Shown here one piece after another: positions 44,721 through 56,277 of a stretch of DNA of 64,000 nt. Location: positions 22,964,226 to 23,028,225 of the forward strand of contig CM053334.1 in NCBI GenBank assembly GCA_028583605.1. Reading direction: 5' to 3'. Both the position numbers and the translations under genes were made by a program. How positions within the stretch are numbered: the first letter of the stretch is position 1; every line of letters starts with the position of its first letter. The notes under the pieces are model-generated. The model ran no database searches. It was given only the letters and a program-made list of their open reading frames with translations, and was not told the DNA's origin. This stretch comes from Dastarcus helophoroides (Eukaryota > Arthropoda > Insecta > Coleoptera > Bothrideridae).

Positions 44721-47049
44721 TCTAGATTTTTAGGAAATCTTTTTAAATGTCTGGACTAGTAAAATTTTTACTTTGCATTGCATACAAATGGTTGATCTTA
44801 ATTATGAAATCTGATTTAAATATTTTTTTCGTAACGAATTTTTTTCAACAGAAAAGATGAATAACCTCATCTTCCCGCTCAATTCGTGTTTTATCTTGTC
44901 AATGGGCTCAATGGTGTCAAAGGCAACTTGGGCTGTGGCTGACCAGCACCCAAGAACATTTAAATACAATTAGCTGAGACGTTTAACACCTTCCAACCCC
45001 AAAGTGTTTTTGGGACAAGATCCCGATTTTCATGACCAACGATTTCCTTGGGATGTCCACAGTTTGCGTCCATAGACCAACGGATGAGAGCATTCTCTGG
45101 CGATTGCTAGGCGGAGAAGCAGTTGACCGCCCCAAGCGCTGCAGCGTTCGGAGGAAAGGAGCATTGAAGGAAATTTTTGAAATATTTAAAAGGCAAAGAC
45201 CTGAACAAACGCCACGGTGAATAACTAACCCGACAATTTGCACAAATCAAGTTAGTAGGTAAATTCTCAAATCTAATATAAATTTTACGAAATGTACGTA
45301 GCGGCAAGAGGTATGGAAGCCGGCGAACAAATGCCGTAAGGCCCCCTAGTAATAATTCATAAATTGAATGCTTCACAATTGCTAATTCAACATCATTCGC
45401 ACAGTAGGCTTGTTCTTAACTGGGAAACACATGTAATTAAGTTTGTTTTCTATTATGTTCCGTATAGGTACCGGTTGACCAAAAGCATAAATAATTTAAT
45501 TGTTCTTCCAGCGGTCCAGTCTTTGAGTCGCGGGATTTCCCCCATCGAGCGCGGTTCTCTAGATGGTTGGTCCAGCCTAGGGGTTAGTTAAATTAAGTTT
45601 TGCTTTACAGAGTGGCGTATTGCGGCTTGGCTTTGGCTACTACAATGTATAATTCCTTTAGGGCAAGCTGAAGTCACTCAAAATGTGTGTTTGATGGGTG
45701 GTTGGCGGGCGCGGGGCCTTCTTTGATCTTCTGCCACTGTAACGTTTTGGATTACGTGTATTAATTGCGCGATTCTTCGCCCGATGTAAGAATTGGATGG
45801 GTAATTATCTTCTCGTTTGCTCGCGTCTTTGCCCTTTGCATCCGCTCTCTACCGATAATATTCAATTAGAGAAACTCTGAATAATAATATTTTGTTTATT
45901 TCCACCTTTGATGGTGTGTTTCCCCAAAAATATGATAAATAAAGAAACTAAACCATGACCCAATTATTCGATAAAAAAACGTCAGCAAAGACATATAAGA
46001 GAAGTAGAAACGAGCAAAATAACCAGATGTTATCCTAATCTTAGAAAACCTATTCTAAATTTGGATCTTGAGGCACAAGATCTTACTATGTCAAGAATAC
46101 TCTACCTCAGGCACCGAAAACATAAATCAGAGAAGACTAGACGAAAGCTGATAGAATATTTTGGCTGAGGTTGATCTTTTTTGCATCACTTTGCTGCTGA
46201 GAATTAAATTCTTGGAGAATTAGTGAACTAAAATGTATACTCTAAATCTTTGGCGATACATGAGGCGTGCAGCGGCGCAATCTTGGCACCCATTCGCGAA
46301 CAATCTCATATAGTGAATCCTAACGTTATCGACAACTGATAGTCCAATTCTCCATCTGCTGAAAAGCTCGTTTTCATAGCGTATTTCGCCTCCTTGTAAA
46401 TTATTTCAGCAGATCATACTAAGAAAACTATAAATTTTCTAATGTTCCGATAGCAGTTTGTTTTCCGTGGATAATTGATTGCGTTTAAAACTTGTTTTGA
46501 TAAATTTTTGCCTTAGTTATCTTTCATTAGGGAATAGCTGACATTAATCCGGCATTCCTTATAGCCCACTCTGATCAATAGTCCTACGGTCGAGGTGATT
46601 TAATATCTGCCTAAGACATTAAAATATTCCGCAGAGTGGAGATTTATTGGTTGCATTCGATAGCGAACACAGAAACTTGAGATACGACTTCGAGTGGATA
46701 TTGTTTAATGTCCTTCCAATGTCCTTTACGTCTTCCAAGTTGGTCTTTGTCATGTATTAGGCTCGGTTGAATATTTACTCCTCTTCGATTGTTGTAAATT
46801 ATTTTCGGGATTCATAAAAAGCAATAAAACCAAACCGTTAAAAAGTATTTTTGTTTAATTCTCTTATAGACACTCTTTCGTATGAAGGATTTATACTTTA
46901 CTTCATTTTGTTAACATTTTAAATACCCAGTCCTTTTTCACAAATATTACTAAATATTTCTCAATGTTGTCAAAAAGTATGGACGCAAAAGTAAGTTGTT
47001 TAAATATCTGCTGCAAAAAAAAAATGTTATGAATTTCGTAACGTGTTTT
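44721..47049. other. Complex intergenic sequence, no gene recognised
   Basis: About 2.3 kb of largely non-repetitive DNA with GC-richer patches (45.03-45.2 and 45.5-45.8 kb; ggcgggcgcggggccttc near 45705). Open frames such as 45032-45220 plus (62 codons) and 45243-44983 minus (86 codons) have no recognisable domain. Possible regulatory or UTR sequence, undecidable here. Confidence 0.45.
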
Positions 47050-47660
47050 TAATTCGATTTTGGTATTTCACCAGTCAGTTGCTTTTCTATAAATTTTCCT
47101 AAAATCTGTCAGATACTACAAATAGTGTTAATTATACAACTACAAAATTAAAACATCCGTGTCGGTGACGATGCCGAGATAATCAATGTCAAACTTACAT
47201 TTTTTAATATTTATTTGATGCAACGGACTGATCCTTGCTTATATTCAAAAATTGAAATACAGAACTTGTCTCCTGAAACCAAGAAAGATTAAAAAACACA
47301 ACAAAGGTTTCTCCCTGAAGATGACAGCTTGGCTGTCGAAACGCATTAGAGCAACCTTTGTTGTGTTTTTTAATCTTTCTTGGTTTCAGGGGACAAGTTC
47401 TGTATTTCAATTTTTTAATATATAAGGTATATGTAGGCCGAAGAACTCTTAATTTATTGCGTCGAAACCTTTCTATGCATTTTGCTACAAAACTAATACG
47501 TTATGTATGGTAAAATTGTGAATAAAGTAGCAAAATACGAGGATTTGTATTGATACCATTTTTGCTCAATACAATTCTAAGTCACAATTCCAAATCTTGT
47601 GGTATCGCGATGCCTCTCTCCACATGTTAGGGAAATATCATGACAACACCATATCTGTAC
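47050..47660. repeat. Dispersed repeat, second copy, interrupted by PHR copy J
   Basis: Shares cgaga(t)aatcaatgtcaaac before the retroposon and cgatgcctctctccacatgt after it with the copy at 7.74-10.19 kb. Both copies were hit by the same retroposon family at nearby positions but with different target duplications and orientations, so the insertions are independent. Confidence 0.65.
47211..47409 (-). mobile_element. PHR copy J with 12-bp target duplication
   Basis: The T-rich left end is followed by gatgcaacggactgatcctt, and the right end is ggggacaagttctgtatttc. Flanked by attttttaatat at 47199-47210 and 47410-47421, exact. The plus strand carries the best preserved single hammerhead-like arm: CTGAAGA 47315-47321, stem II GACAGC/GCTGTC (47323-47328, 47332-47337), GAAAC 47338-47342, AGAG 47348-47351. 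Confidence 0.95.
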
Positions 47661-47930
47661 TTCTTCTTCTAGATCAGGACATCCCAATCAAAAAAACATG
47701 CCCTCATAGCGGACGTAAAGAGATCACAAGGGGTGCAGGGGCTCAATATGTATTCAGAAACATTTTGACTTTTTTGAAAATGTAAAAATTTTTGAAGGAT
47801 CAGATCATTAAAATTTCAACCCCGGTTTTTCAAAATTTTACTTTTTCCAAAGTTTTGGTTTTACAAAATTTGACAAACGACCAATTAAATGTTCTGTAAT
47901 TAAACAGTTAAACGTGCTTAAAATTGAAAA
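47661..47930. other. Short mixed segment before the ribozyme
   Basis: Changes from complex to T-rich sequence; aaacagttaaacgtgcttaa near 47900 is an imperfect inverse match to acttaaagccgtttgac at 48008, so the ribozyme sits between weak inverted flanks. Confidence 0.45.
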
Positions 47931-47934
47931 TATG

Positions 47935-47999
47935 TACAACCGCAACCATAGACTAGTTTCGGCCTTCCTTGGCCTCATCAGCATGGTACGGTGGTTGTA
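47935..47999 (-). ncRNA. Hammerhead ribozyme, type I, complete
   Basis: On the minus strand all conserved elements are present in order. Stem I has an outer helix TACAACC (47999-47993) with GGTTGTA (47941-47935) and an inner helix ACCATG (47987-47982) with TATGGT (47950-47945), separated by a 5 by 3 nt internal loop as in natural fast-cleaving forms. The core is CTGATGA (47981-47975). Stem II is GGCC/GGCC (47974-47971, 47964-47961) with loop AAGGAA. Then GAAA (47960-47957), a stem III segment ACTAGT (47957-47952) that is self-complementary, and C at 47951, giving a GUC cleavage site between 47951 and 47950. A palindromic stem III too short to close as a hairpin is typical of retroelement and satellite hammerheads that work as dimers. 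No host gene is adjacent. Activity is predicted, not shown. Confidence 0.88.
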
Positions 48000-48004
48000 T
48001 ACAC

Positions 48005-48547
48005 TTCCAACTTAAAGCCGTTTGACTTTTTTCAGTTTTGCTTTTTTCAAAACTTGACTTCTTTCAAAGTTTTGCTTTTTTCAAAATTTTACTTTTTTCA
48101 AGGTTTTGTTTTTTTCAAAATTTAACTTGTTTCCAAATATCCACTTTCTTTATTTCAAAATTTAAACGTTTTTCAAAAAACGTTCTGAAAAACGTTTGGC
48201 TTTTTGAAAATTTCGACATTATTAAAAAGGTTTTTGCTTGGGCTCAAAACTTCGGCTTTTTTTTTAATTTGACTACTAAATTGCAGCTTTTTATAAAAAT
48301 TTAGTTTTTTAGGCTTTAGGTTTATCTTTGAAATGGTAGAAATTTTAAAAAAGTTAAAATACCTTCTTGATATTTTATTTAGGTTTTTTTTCCAAAATAT
48401 TGACTTTTTTAAAATTGTAAAATTTTTCTTAGATTTTCGATGTTTTTCGAAACTTTTACTTTTCTTAAAGTTTTCTAAGTTTTGGCAGTATTTTAAGTAT
48501 TTGAATTTTTGGGAAAATTTTCGCCATTTTCAAAATATCACATTTTT
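48005..48547. other. T-rich cryptic simple sequence, no gene
   Basis: Dense variants of cttttttcaaaattttgac. Nothing else recognised. Confidence 0.7.
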
Positions 48548-48989
48548 TGAACTCTTTGCCTATTTTTCAATATTTCGACTTTTTTAAAACTTGGATACAA
48601 AATTTCTTCAAAATTTGCATTTCTTCAAAATTTTAATTTCTTCGACATTTCAATTGCTTCAAAATTTCAACTTCTTTCAAAAGTTTCATTACTTTTAATT
48701 TTTATGAAAATTTTGATAATTCAAAATTTTGACTTTTTTCAAAATGTTCAAATTTATTAAATATTTTAATTTTTTTTGAATATTTCGTCTAACATTTTGA
48801 CTCTTCAAAAAAATTAAAATTTTTTTGACTATCTGTCCTCAGGTTTCTAATTTTCGAATTAAAAATTTCCCCTATTTTTCAAAATATTTACTAGTTTCCA
48901 AGATTTTGACTTTTTAAAAAAATTTTGACGTTTTTAATGGTCAGATTCTATTCGAATTTTCGACATTTAAAAAAAAATGTTAAAGCGCA

Positions 48990-49600
48990 ATGTAAAAAAT
49001 GTAAAATGTAAAATGTAAAATGTAAAATGTAAAATGTAAAATGTAAAATGTAAAATGTAAAATGTAAAATGTAAAATGTAAAATGTAAAATGTAAAATGT
49101 AAAATGTAAAATGTAAAATGTAAAATGTAAAATGTAAAATGTAAAATGTAAAATGTAAAATGTAAAATGTAAAATGTAAAATGTAAAATGTAAAATGTAA
49201 AATGTAAAATGTAAAATGTAAAATGTAAAATGTAAAATGTAAAATGTAAAATGTAAAATGTAAAATGTAAAATGTAAAATGTAAAATGTAAAATGTAAAA
49301 TGTAAAATGTAAAATGTAAAATGTAAAATGTAAAATGTAAAATGTAAAATGTAAAATGTAAATGTAAAATGTAAAATGTAAAATGTAAAATGTAAAATGT
49401 AAAATGTAAAATGTAAAATGTAAAATGTAAAATGTAAAATGTAAAATGTAAAATGTAAAATGTAAAATGTAAAATGTAAAATGTAAAATGTAAAATGTAA
49501 AATGTAAAATGTAAAATGTAAAATGTAAAATGTAAAATGTAAAATGTAAAATGTAAAATGTAAAATGTAAAATGTAAAATGTAAATGTAAAATGTGAAAT
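48990..49600. repeat. (TGTAAAA)n heptamer microsatellite, about 87 copies
   Basis: About 610 bp of near-perfect 7-bp repeat, with two units shortened to TGTAAA (near 49358 and 49580). It interrupts unit 1 of the array exactly where other units read cacaatgtaaaaagtgttgg, so it grew from that atgtaaaa word. The long minus-strand open frames across it (up to 249 codons) are artefacts: a 7-bp repeat is open in several frames. Confidence 0.97.
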
Positions 49601-51121
49601 GTCAAAAATGTTGGCACCCCTGTTTTTGATGTGATATGATGCGTAGAAATCTATGGAAGAAGCAATGCAGTGTTGCCACTTCATAATATCTACTTTAAAA
49701 CGGCTTGAGATTCGTATTATTGTATCCATGCTTAGACTATGCTAAAAATCGAGAAGTAGTGGTAATTTGACGATTACGTTCCGCTATATACAGCAAAGAT
49801 CTAACATTCTAAAAACTTTTTACTACGATAATTGTCGGTAAACAACCTATCTGAAAAATCCACATTCGCAAATTGGAGAAAACCAATTTTTCGGAGTTAA
49901 ATTCAAGATTTCACCTCTTTTGAACTGTTTGCCTATTTTTCAATATTTCGACTTTTTCAAACTTGGATACAAAATTTCTTCAAAATTTAAATCTCTCCAA
50001 AATTTCAATTTCTTCAAAATTTCAACTTCTTTCAAAATTTTCATTCTTTTAATATTTATGAAAATTTTGATAGTTTAAAATTTTGACCTTTTTCCAAATT
50101 TCTCCATTTATTAAATATTTTAACTTTTTTTGAATAGTTCGTCTCTTTAACATTTTGACACCTCAAAAAAATTACAATTTTTTGAGCATCTGTCCTCAGG
50201 TTTCAAATTTTCTAATAAAAAATTTCCCCTATTTTTCAAAATTTTCATTATTTGCTAAGGTATTGATTTTTTTTGAAAATGTTGACGTTTTTAACTGTCA
50301 GATTCTATTTGAATTTTCAACATTTTTTTAAAAAATATTTAAGCGGGTCTGTATTTTTCATACTCTGGGGGGCATAATGTAAAAAATGTTTGGAACCCCT
50401 GTTTTTGATGTTAATTATACTATATGATGCGTAGAAATCCATCGAAGAAGCAATGCAGTGTTGCCACTTCATAAAATCTACTTCAAAACGGCTTGAGATT
50501 CGTTTTATTGTATCCATGCTTAGTCTATGCTAAAAATCGAGAAGTGGTGGTAATTTGACGATCACGTTCCACTATACACAGCGGAGATCTAACATTCTAA
50601 GAAGTTTTTACTACGATTATTGTCGTAAACAACCTATCTGAAAAATCCACATTCGCAAATTAGAGAAAACCGTCAATCTTTCGGAGTTAAATTCGAGATT
50701 TCACCTCTTTTGAACTGTTTGCCTATTTTTTAATATTTCGACTTTTTTAAAACTTGGATACGAAATTTCTTCAAAATTTCAATTTCTTTCAAAATTTTCA
50801 TTTCATTTAATTTTTATGAAAATTTTCATAGTTCAAAATTTTGACCTTTTTTAAAATTTCCCAATTTATTAAATATTTTAACGTTTTTTGAATATTTCGT
50901 CTCTTTAAATTTTGACTTCTCAAAAAAATTGAAATTTTTGGAGCATCTCTTCTCATGTTTCAAATTTTCGAATTAAAAATTTCCTCTATTTTTCAAAATT
51001 TTCATTATTTTCCAAGATTTTGATTTGTTTGAAAATTTTGACGTTTTTAACTGTCAGATTTTATTCGAATTTTCATTTTTTTAAAAGTTAAAGCGGGTCA
51101 TGAACATATTTTTCATACGCT

Positions 51122-51135
51122 GGGGGGGGGGGGGG
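51122..51135. repeat. Homopolymer run of 14 G
   Basis: Unit 3 of the array has a G14 run where other units have ctggaggc or ctggggggc. Length may be polymorphic or a sequencing error. Confidence 0.8.
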
Positions 51136-53160
51136 CACATGTAAAAAGTGTTGGGAACCCTTGTTTTTGATGTAAATTCTGCTATATGATGCCTAGAAAT
51201 CTATCGCCGGTTCATAAAATCTACTGCAAAAAGGCTTGAGATTCGTATTATTGTATCCATGCTTAGTCTATGCTAAAAATCGAGAAGTGGTGGTAATTTG
51301 ACAATCACGTTCCACTATACTCAGCGGAGATTTTAACTTTTCAAAAAAAATTGAATATTTTTGAGCATCTCTCCTTATATGTTTCAAATTTTCGAATTAA
51401 AAATTTCCCCTATTTTTCCAAGTTTTTATTATTTTCCAAGGATTTTATTTTTTTTTGAAAATTTTGACGTTTTCAACTGTGAGATTCCATTCGAATTTTC
51501 GACATTTTAAATAAAAATGTTATAGCGGATCTATATTTTTCATACTCTGGGGCCACAATGTAAAAAGTGTTGGAAATCCCTATTTTTGATGTGAACTCTG
51601 CTACTATATGAACCGAAGAAATTTATCGAAGAGACAATGCAGTGTTGCGAGTTCGTAGACTCTGTTGCAAAAGGGCTTGAGATTCATATTATTGTATCCA
51701 TGCTTAGTCTATGCTAAAAATCGAGAAGTGGTGGTAATTTGACAATCAAGTTCCACTATACTCAGCGGGGATTTTAACTTTCCAAAAAAAATTGAATATT
51801 TTTGAGCATCTCTCCTTATATGTTTCAAATTTTTGAATTAAAAATCTACCCTATTTTTCCAAGTTTTTATTATTTTCCAAGGGTTTGATTTTTTTTTTAA
51901 ATTTTGACGTTTTTAACTGTTAGATTCCATTCGAATTTTCGACATTTTAAATAAAAATGTTATAGCGGGTCTATATTTTTCATACTCTGGAGGCACAATG
52001 TAAAAAGTGTTGGGAATCCCTATTTTTGATGTGAACTCTGCTGCTATATGATCCCTAGAAATCTATCGAAGGGGCAATGCAGTGTTGCCAGTTCATAGAA
52101 TCTGCTGCAAAACGGCTTGAGATTCATATTACTGTATCCATGCTTAGTCTATGCTAAAAATCGAGAAGTAGTGGTAATTTGACAATGACGTTCCACTATA
52201 ATCAGCGGAGATTTTAACTTTTCAAAAAAAATTGAATATTTTTGAGCATCTCTCCTTATATGTTTCAAAGTTTCGAATTAAAAATGTCCCCTATTTTTCC
52301 AAATTTTCATTATTTTTCAAGATTTAGAATTTTTTTGAAAATTTTAATGTTTTTAACTGTTAGATTCCATTCGAATTTTCGCTATTTAAAAAAAAAATGT
52401 TAAAGCGGTCTATATTTTTCATACTCTGGAGGCACAATGTAAAAAGTGTTGGGAATCCCCATTTTTGATGTGAACTATGCTGCTATATGATACGTAGAAA
52501 TCTACGGAAGAAGCAATGCAGTGTTGCCGGTTCATAGAATCTACTGCAAAGCGGCTTGACATTCATATTATTGTATCCATGCTTAGTCTATGCTAAAAAT
52601 AGAGAAGTTGTGGTAATTTGATAATCACGTTCCACTATACTCAGCGGAGATTTTGATTTTTCAAATAAAAATTTAAAATTTTTGAACATCTCTCTTTATA
52701 TGTTTTAAATTTTCGAATTAAAAATGTCCCCGTATTTTTCCAAATTATCATTATTTTTCAATATTTTGATTTTTTTTTAATTTTGACGTTTTTAACTGTC
52801 AGATTCCATTTGAATTTTCGACATTTTCAAAAAAATGTTAAAGTGGGTCTATGGTCTATATGTTCATACTCTGGAGGCACAATGTAAAAAGTTTTGGGAA
52901 TTCCTGTGAACTCTGCTGCTATATGATGCGTAGAAATCTATCGAAGAAGCAATGCAGTGTTGCCACTTCATAAAATCTACTACAAAACGGCTTGAGAATT
53001 CATATTATTGTATCCATGCTTAGTCTGTGCTAAAAATCGAGAAGTGGTGGTAATTTGACAATCACGTTCCACTATACACAGCGGAGATTCTAGAACTTTT
53101 TACTACGATTGTTGCTGGTAAACAACCAATCTTAAAGTCCACATTCGCAAATTAGAGAAA

Positions 53161-54620
53161 ATCGGAGTTAAAGTCGAGATTTTGAAATTTTTTAATAACT
53201 AGATTAAGCTCTTTTTAAAATTTCAACTTCTTTAATACAGATTTGCTTTAGAAGTCATATTTATAAAAAAATGTCAAATTTTTAGTTAAAATATTTAAAG
53301 CTCAGAAGCTCTTACTATTAATTTTGGGAAAAAAAGTCCAAATTTTGAGAGAGACCTGAAATTTACAAAAAGTGAATTCGAAATTAGTGTAACATTTTCA
53401 GAAAAAGTCAAAAATTACAGAAAAATAAAAAAATGAAATTTTCGAAAATTTTGTTTAAACTCGAAATTTGGAGGGAACTTTTTAAAAATAGTTTTGCTTT
53501 TGTTTAAATTTTCATTTTACCTTTTAATTCAGTCTTTTCTTCAATTTAATGTCACTCTTTCGAAACTTCGACTTTTTTTGAATTAATAAGTTAAAAAATG
53601 AAAACAGAAAACAAAATCAAAATTTATTGAAAAGATGCTTTCAAAATTTCTAATTTTAAGCTTGAAATGTGGTAATTAAAGCCAAATTATCCTGTTCTTT
53701 TCCGGAAACGTCATTTAAAGCAGGGTTCGAACCATAAATTTTTGTTTCAGTTTCGTCGCGAAATAAATTATATCATTCAAAAATAATAATTTTATAACAA
53801 AGTCAAAAGTCCAATTTTTTGAAAAAAATATTAAAATTTTGAGAAATAGAAAATTCGAAATTTTTAAGCAAATAGTTGAATTATTCAAAGAAAAATTAAA
53901 ATTTTGAAAAAAAATCGAAATTAAGAGAGAAAAATCAAAATTTTCAGCAAATTTTGAAAAACGAGTCGTCATATTTTATCAGAAAATCGAAATTTTCAAA
54001 AAAATCTCTAAACGTTCAGAAAGAAAGGGGAAATTTTGGGAGAAATATCGAAATTTTCAAATAAAAATGAAAATTTCAAAAGAAACCTTTTATTTTTAAA
54101 AAGGGTCAACATTTTCAGTAAAAAGCTAAAATTTTGAAAAATTCGAAATTTGGAGGTATTGAGAAAAAAAATCAAAATTCTGAGGAGGTCAAAATTGGTA
54201 TGAAGAAGTTAAGAAAACAAATTGAATTTCCACGAAAATCGTTATTTAGAATGAAAGGATGAATTTTAAAACAGTAGAAATTTTGAGAAAAATGAAAAAT
54301 TTATGAATAAATAAAGATACTTTAAAAGGAGTAGAAGTTTCTAAAATTTAAAATTTGAGAAGAAAATGATGTTTTTGGAAAAAAATTTGAATGAAATATC
54401 TTGTTAAAAAATCAAAATTTTGGCAATGTTAAATCGAAATTTTGGCAATGTCAAATCGAAATTTTGGCAATGCCCAAATTTTTTTTAAAAAAGCTATAAA
54501 TAAATCTAAAATTTTGTAAAAAAAATCGAAAAAATTAATGCAAAAGTCTTAAAATAAATCGATTTTTTTAAAAATAAGGAAAAGTCCAAAATTTTGCCCT
54601 TTAAAAAGACTTAACTTGGT
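53161..54620. other. A-rich cryptic simple block, no gene
   Basis: Words such as gaaaaagtcaaaatttt and cgaaatttt. One 85-codon minus-strand open frame (53972-53715) is compositional. Confidence 0.7.
54408..54475. repeat. Short tandem repeat, about 23 bp, three copies
   Basis: aaattttggcaatgt(t/c)aaatcg occurs twice and a third copy reads aaattttggcaatgccc. Confidence 0.9.
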
Positions 54621-56159
54621 ATAATTATAACAAGTTTATTTGAATAGTCTTGGTATATTGCAGTTGATGCAAATTAGTTTGATTCCATTCTGCGTTGGTT
54701 ATTTACGGTTTGTGTACTGGCGTGAATCAATACTGGTTTCTTTGGATGCATTATAAATAAGATAAAGATACAGATTGCTGTAGGAGGTGACATTTACCAT
54801 TGTATTTGTGAGTTATGACGTATAAAGGACCATTTATGCGTTCCTATTTGTTATGGTTCATACCACCTTTCACTTATTCTTAAATTATGACCTGTATTAT
54901 TATCGTCCTTATTTAAGACACTATTGCTAATCTGAAATAAGTAACTTACTAATGACTGTGACACAAAATAGTATTTTAAACATCTTGAGTGAATAGTGAT
55001 GCATTGATAAAATTGTATCAAAAAAAGTCGCACAATTATAGATTAGTAAGTAGTCAGTAGATCCAATTAAACAATTTTTTATGCAGTCGATCGAAACATT
55101 TATGGAACTATCGATTACCTAAGCTGTATTCTATATCAACGACTGATTTGCCGTAATTACTGTATTGCGCGTAATAAACCTGTGCTAGCTCCTAAAATAT
55201 ACATCTAAATGAATTAATGTAAGGGACAAATTTGATCTGCACTATATGCTTCAACTAACCAACGATTTTTATTAAATGAAAATTGGCTAAAAATACAAAT
55301 GATAGATATTAAATTTACGTTATTTTCGAGAAAACCTTTACGTGTCTGATGGACGCAAAAGGAACTAAAAGGATTCCGTTGTTCCTTTTATAACGTATGG
55401 AACCCTAAAAATGCAAGATACGAAAAATTTCACTTCTAAAATAATAAACGTTCTAATTTCGTACTGACGCAATGTATAATGTGTAACCAGGACCAAATTA
55501 AAAATACAGAAAAATCAATTTAGGGGGTTTTAAAATTTCGAAATCCTAAGAAACAATATTTCAATAAAAAATTCATTAACGTGGTGAAAAGAATGCATAA
55601 AACGTAAATAAATCGACGATATTTAAATTTTAATCAAAGCCATTGAATCACAATAAATCCGGCCGAAAACCCAACAAATTATAAAACAAAACTCAATTTG
55701 GAATTTAATTAATTTTTTCAGGAAGACGAAAAATACTCTTTGATTTCAATAAAAACCAGTGGCAATCCGAAAGTTAGGGTCTCCGGCGCCATTAATCAAG
55801 ATATTTAATTATTGGGAGAGAAATATCGTATTCTGAAAGGGGTAGATACCGGGCAATGATAGCGAAAAGATGCCTTATTTCCGAGAGGTTTTATTAAAAC
55901 CATTTCCAAACTCGGTAAATTTTAATTTAAATTGGAAATATTTCAGGCCAAATTGGATTCAAGATTCACAGCTTCACGGGGATATCGTTAAAACTCGCCC
56001 GCTCTCCACATATGGCGATATTTTATCCGGCCCGAAACTTCAATTATACTCTTTCGCGATAATGAGGGGAATTTAAATGGGTTTCTTTAATCAAGAAATA
56101 CACTTTCATAAAAGAGGAAATACGCTCTGGAAGGCTGAACTGTTTGATTGCTTATTTAA
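54621..56159. other. Higher-complexity island, no gene recognised
   Basis: About 1.5 kb with little repetition between two low-complexity blocks. The 55.72-56.08 kb part is GC-richer (gggtctccggcgccattaat, ttatccggcccgaaacttc) and holds a 68-codon open frame (55870-56076 plus) without recognisable domain. TAATTA-type words suggest possible homeodomain sites. It could be conserved non-coding DNA. Confidence 0.45.
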
Positions 56160-56172
56160 AAATTATATGACT

Positions 56173-56277
56173 TTTCTTTTCTGGAACGGGCTGAGTCTTG
56201 GTTATTTTCAAAAATTGAAATAAAAATCTTGTCCCCTGAAACCAACAAAGATTAGAAAGCATAACACGGGTTGCTCT
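56173..56277 (-). mobile_element. PHR copy K, 5'-truncated, with 13-bp duplication
   Basis: On the minus strand it starts within the arm (agagcaacccgtgttatgct) and runs to the tail and a short A-rich end. Flanked by aaattatatgact (56160-56172) and aaattatatcact (56278-56290), one mismatch. The combination of 5' truncation and target duplication is diagnostic of target-primed reverse transcription. Confidence 0.93.

Larger units (their letters stand above)
48548..53160. repeat. Tandem array of a dispersed element, seven units
   Basis: tatccatgcttagtctatgc (or agactatgc) recurs near 49722, 50512, 51260, 51698, 52137, 52577 and 53012. The first units are 750-790 bp once the heptamer expansion is discounted; the rest are about 440 bp through loss of a T-rich segment. 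Each unit has a segment agcgggtctatatttttcat, a hAT-like word (caaaaacaggggttccaaac on the minus strand), gaagcaatgcagtgttgcc, and tcgagaagtggtggtaattt. A diverged solitary copy is at 14.45 kb. Confidence 0.9.

Noticed and set aside
44860..44990. Possible coding exon on the minus strand (VAFDTIEPIDKIKHEL-like reading)
   Set aside because: The short frame has no splice signals or recognised family and ends in stops on both sides; likely chance.
45032..45243. Overlapping plus and minus open frames of 62-89 codons
   Set aside because: Neither encodes a motif I recognise; overlapping antisense frames of this size are expected by chance in the GC-richer patch.
48967..49729. Minus-strand open frames of 216 and 249 codons with a repeating FYILHFT peptide
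   Set aside because: They are translations of the TGTAAAA heptamer tract, which stays open in several frames because it contains no stop in them. No start context, domain or codon bias.
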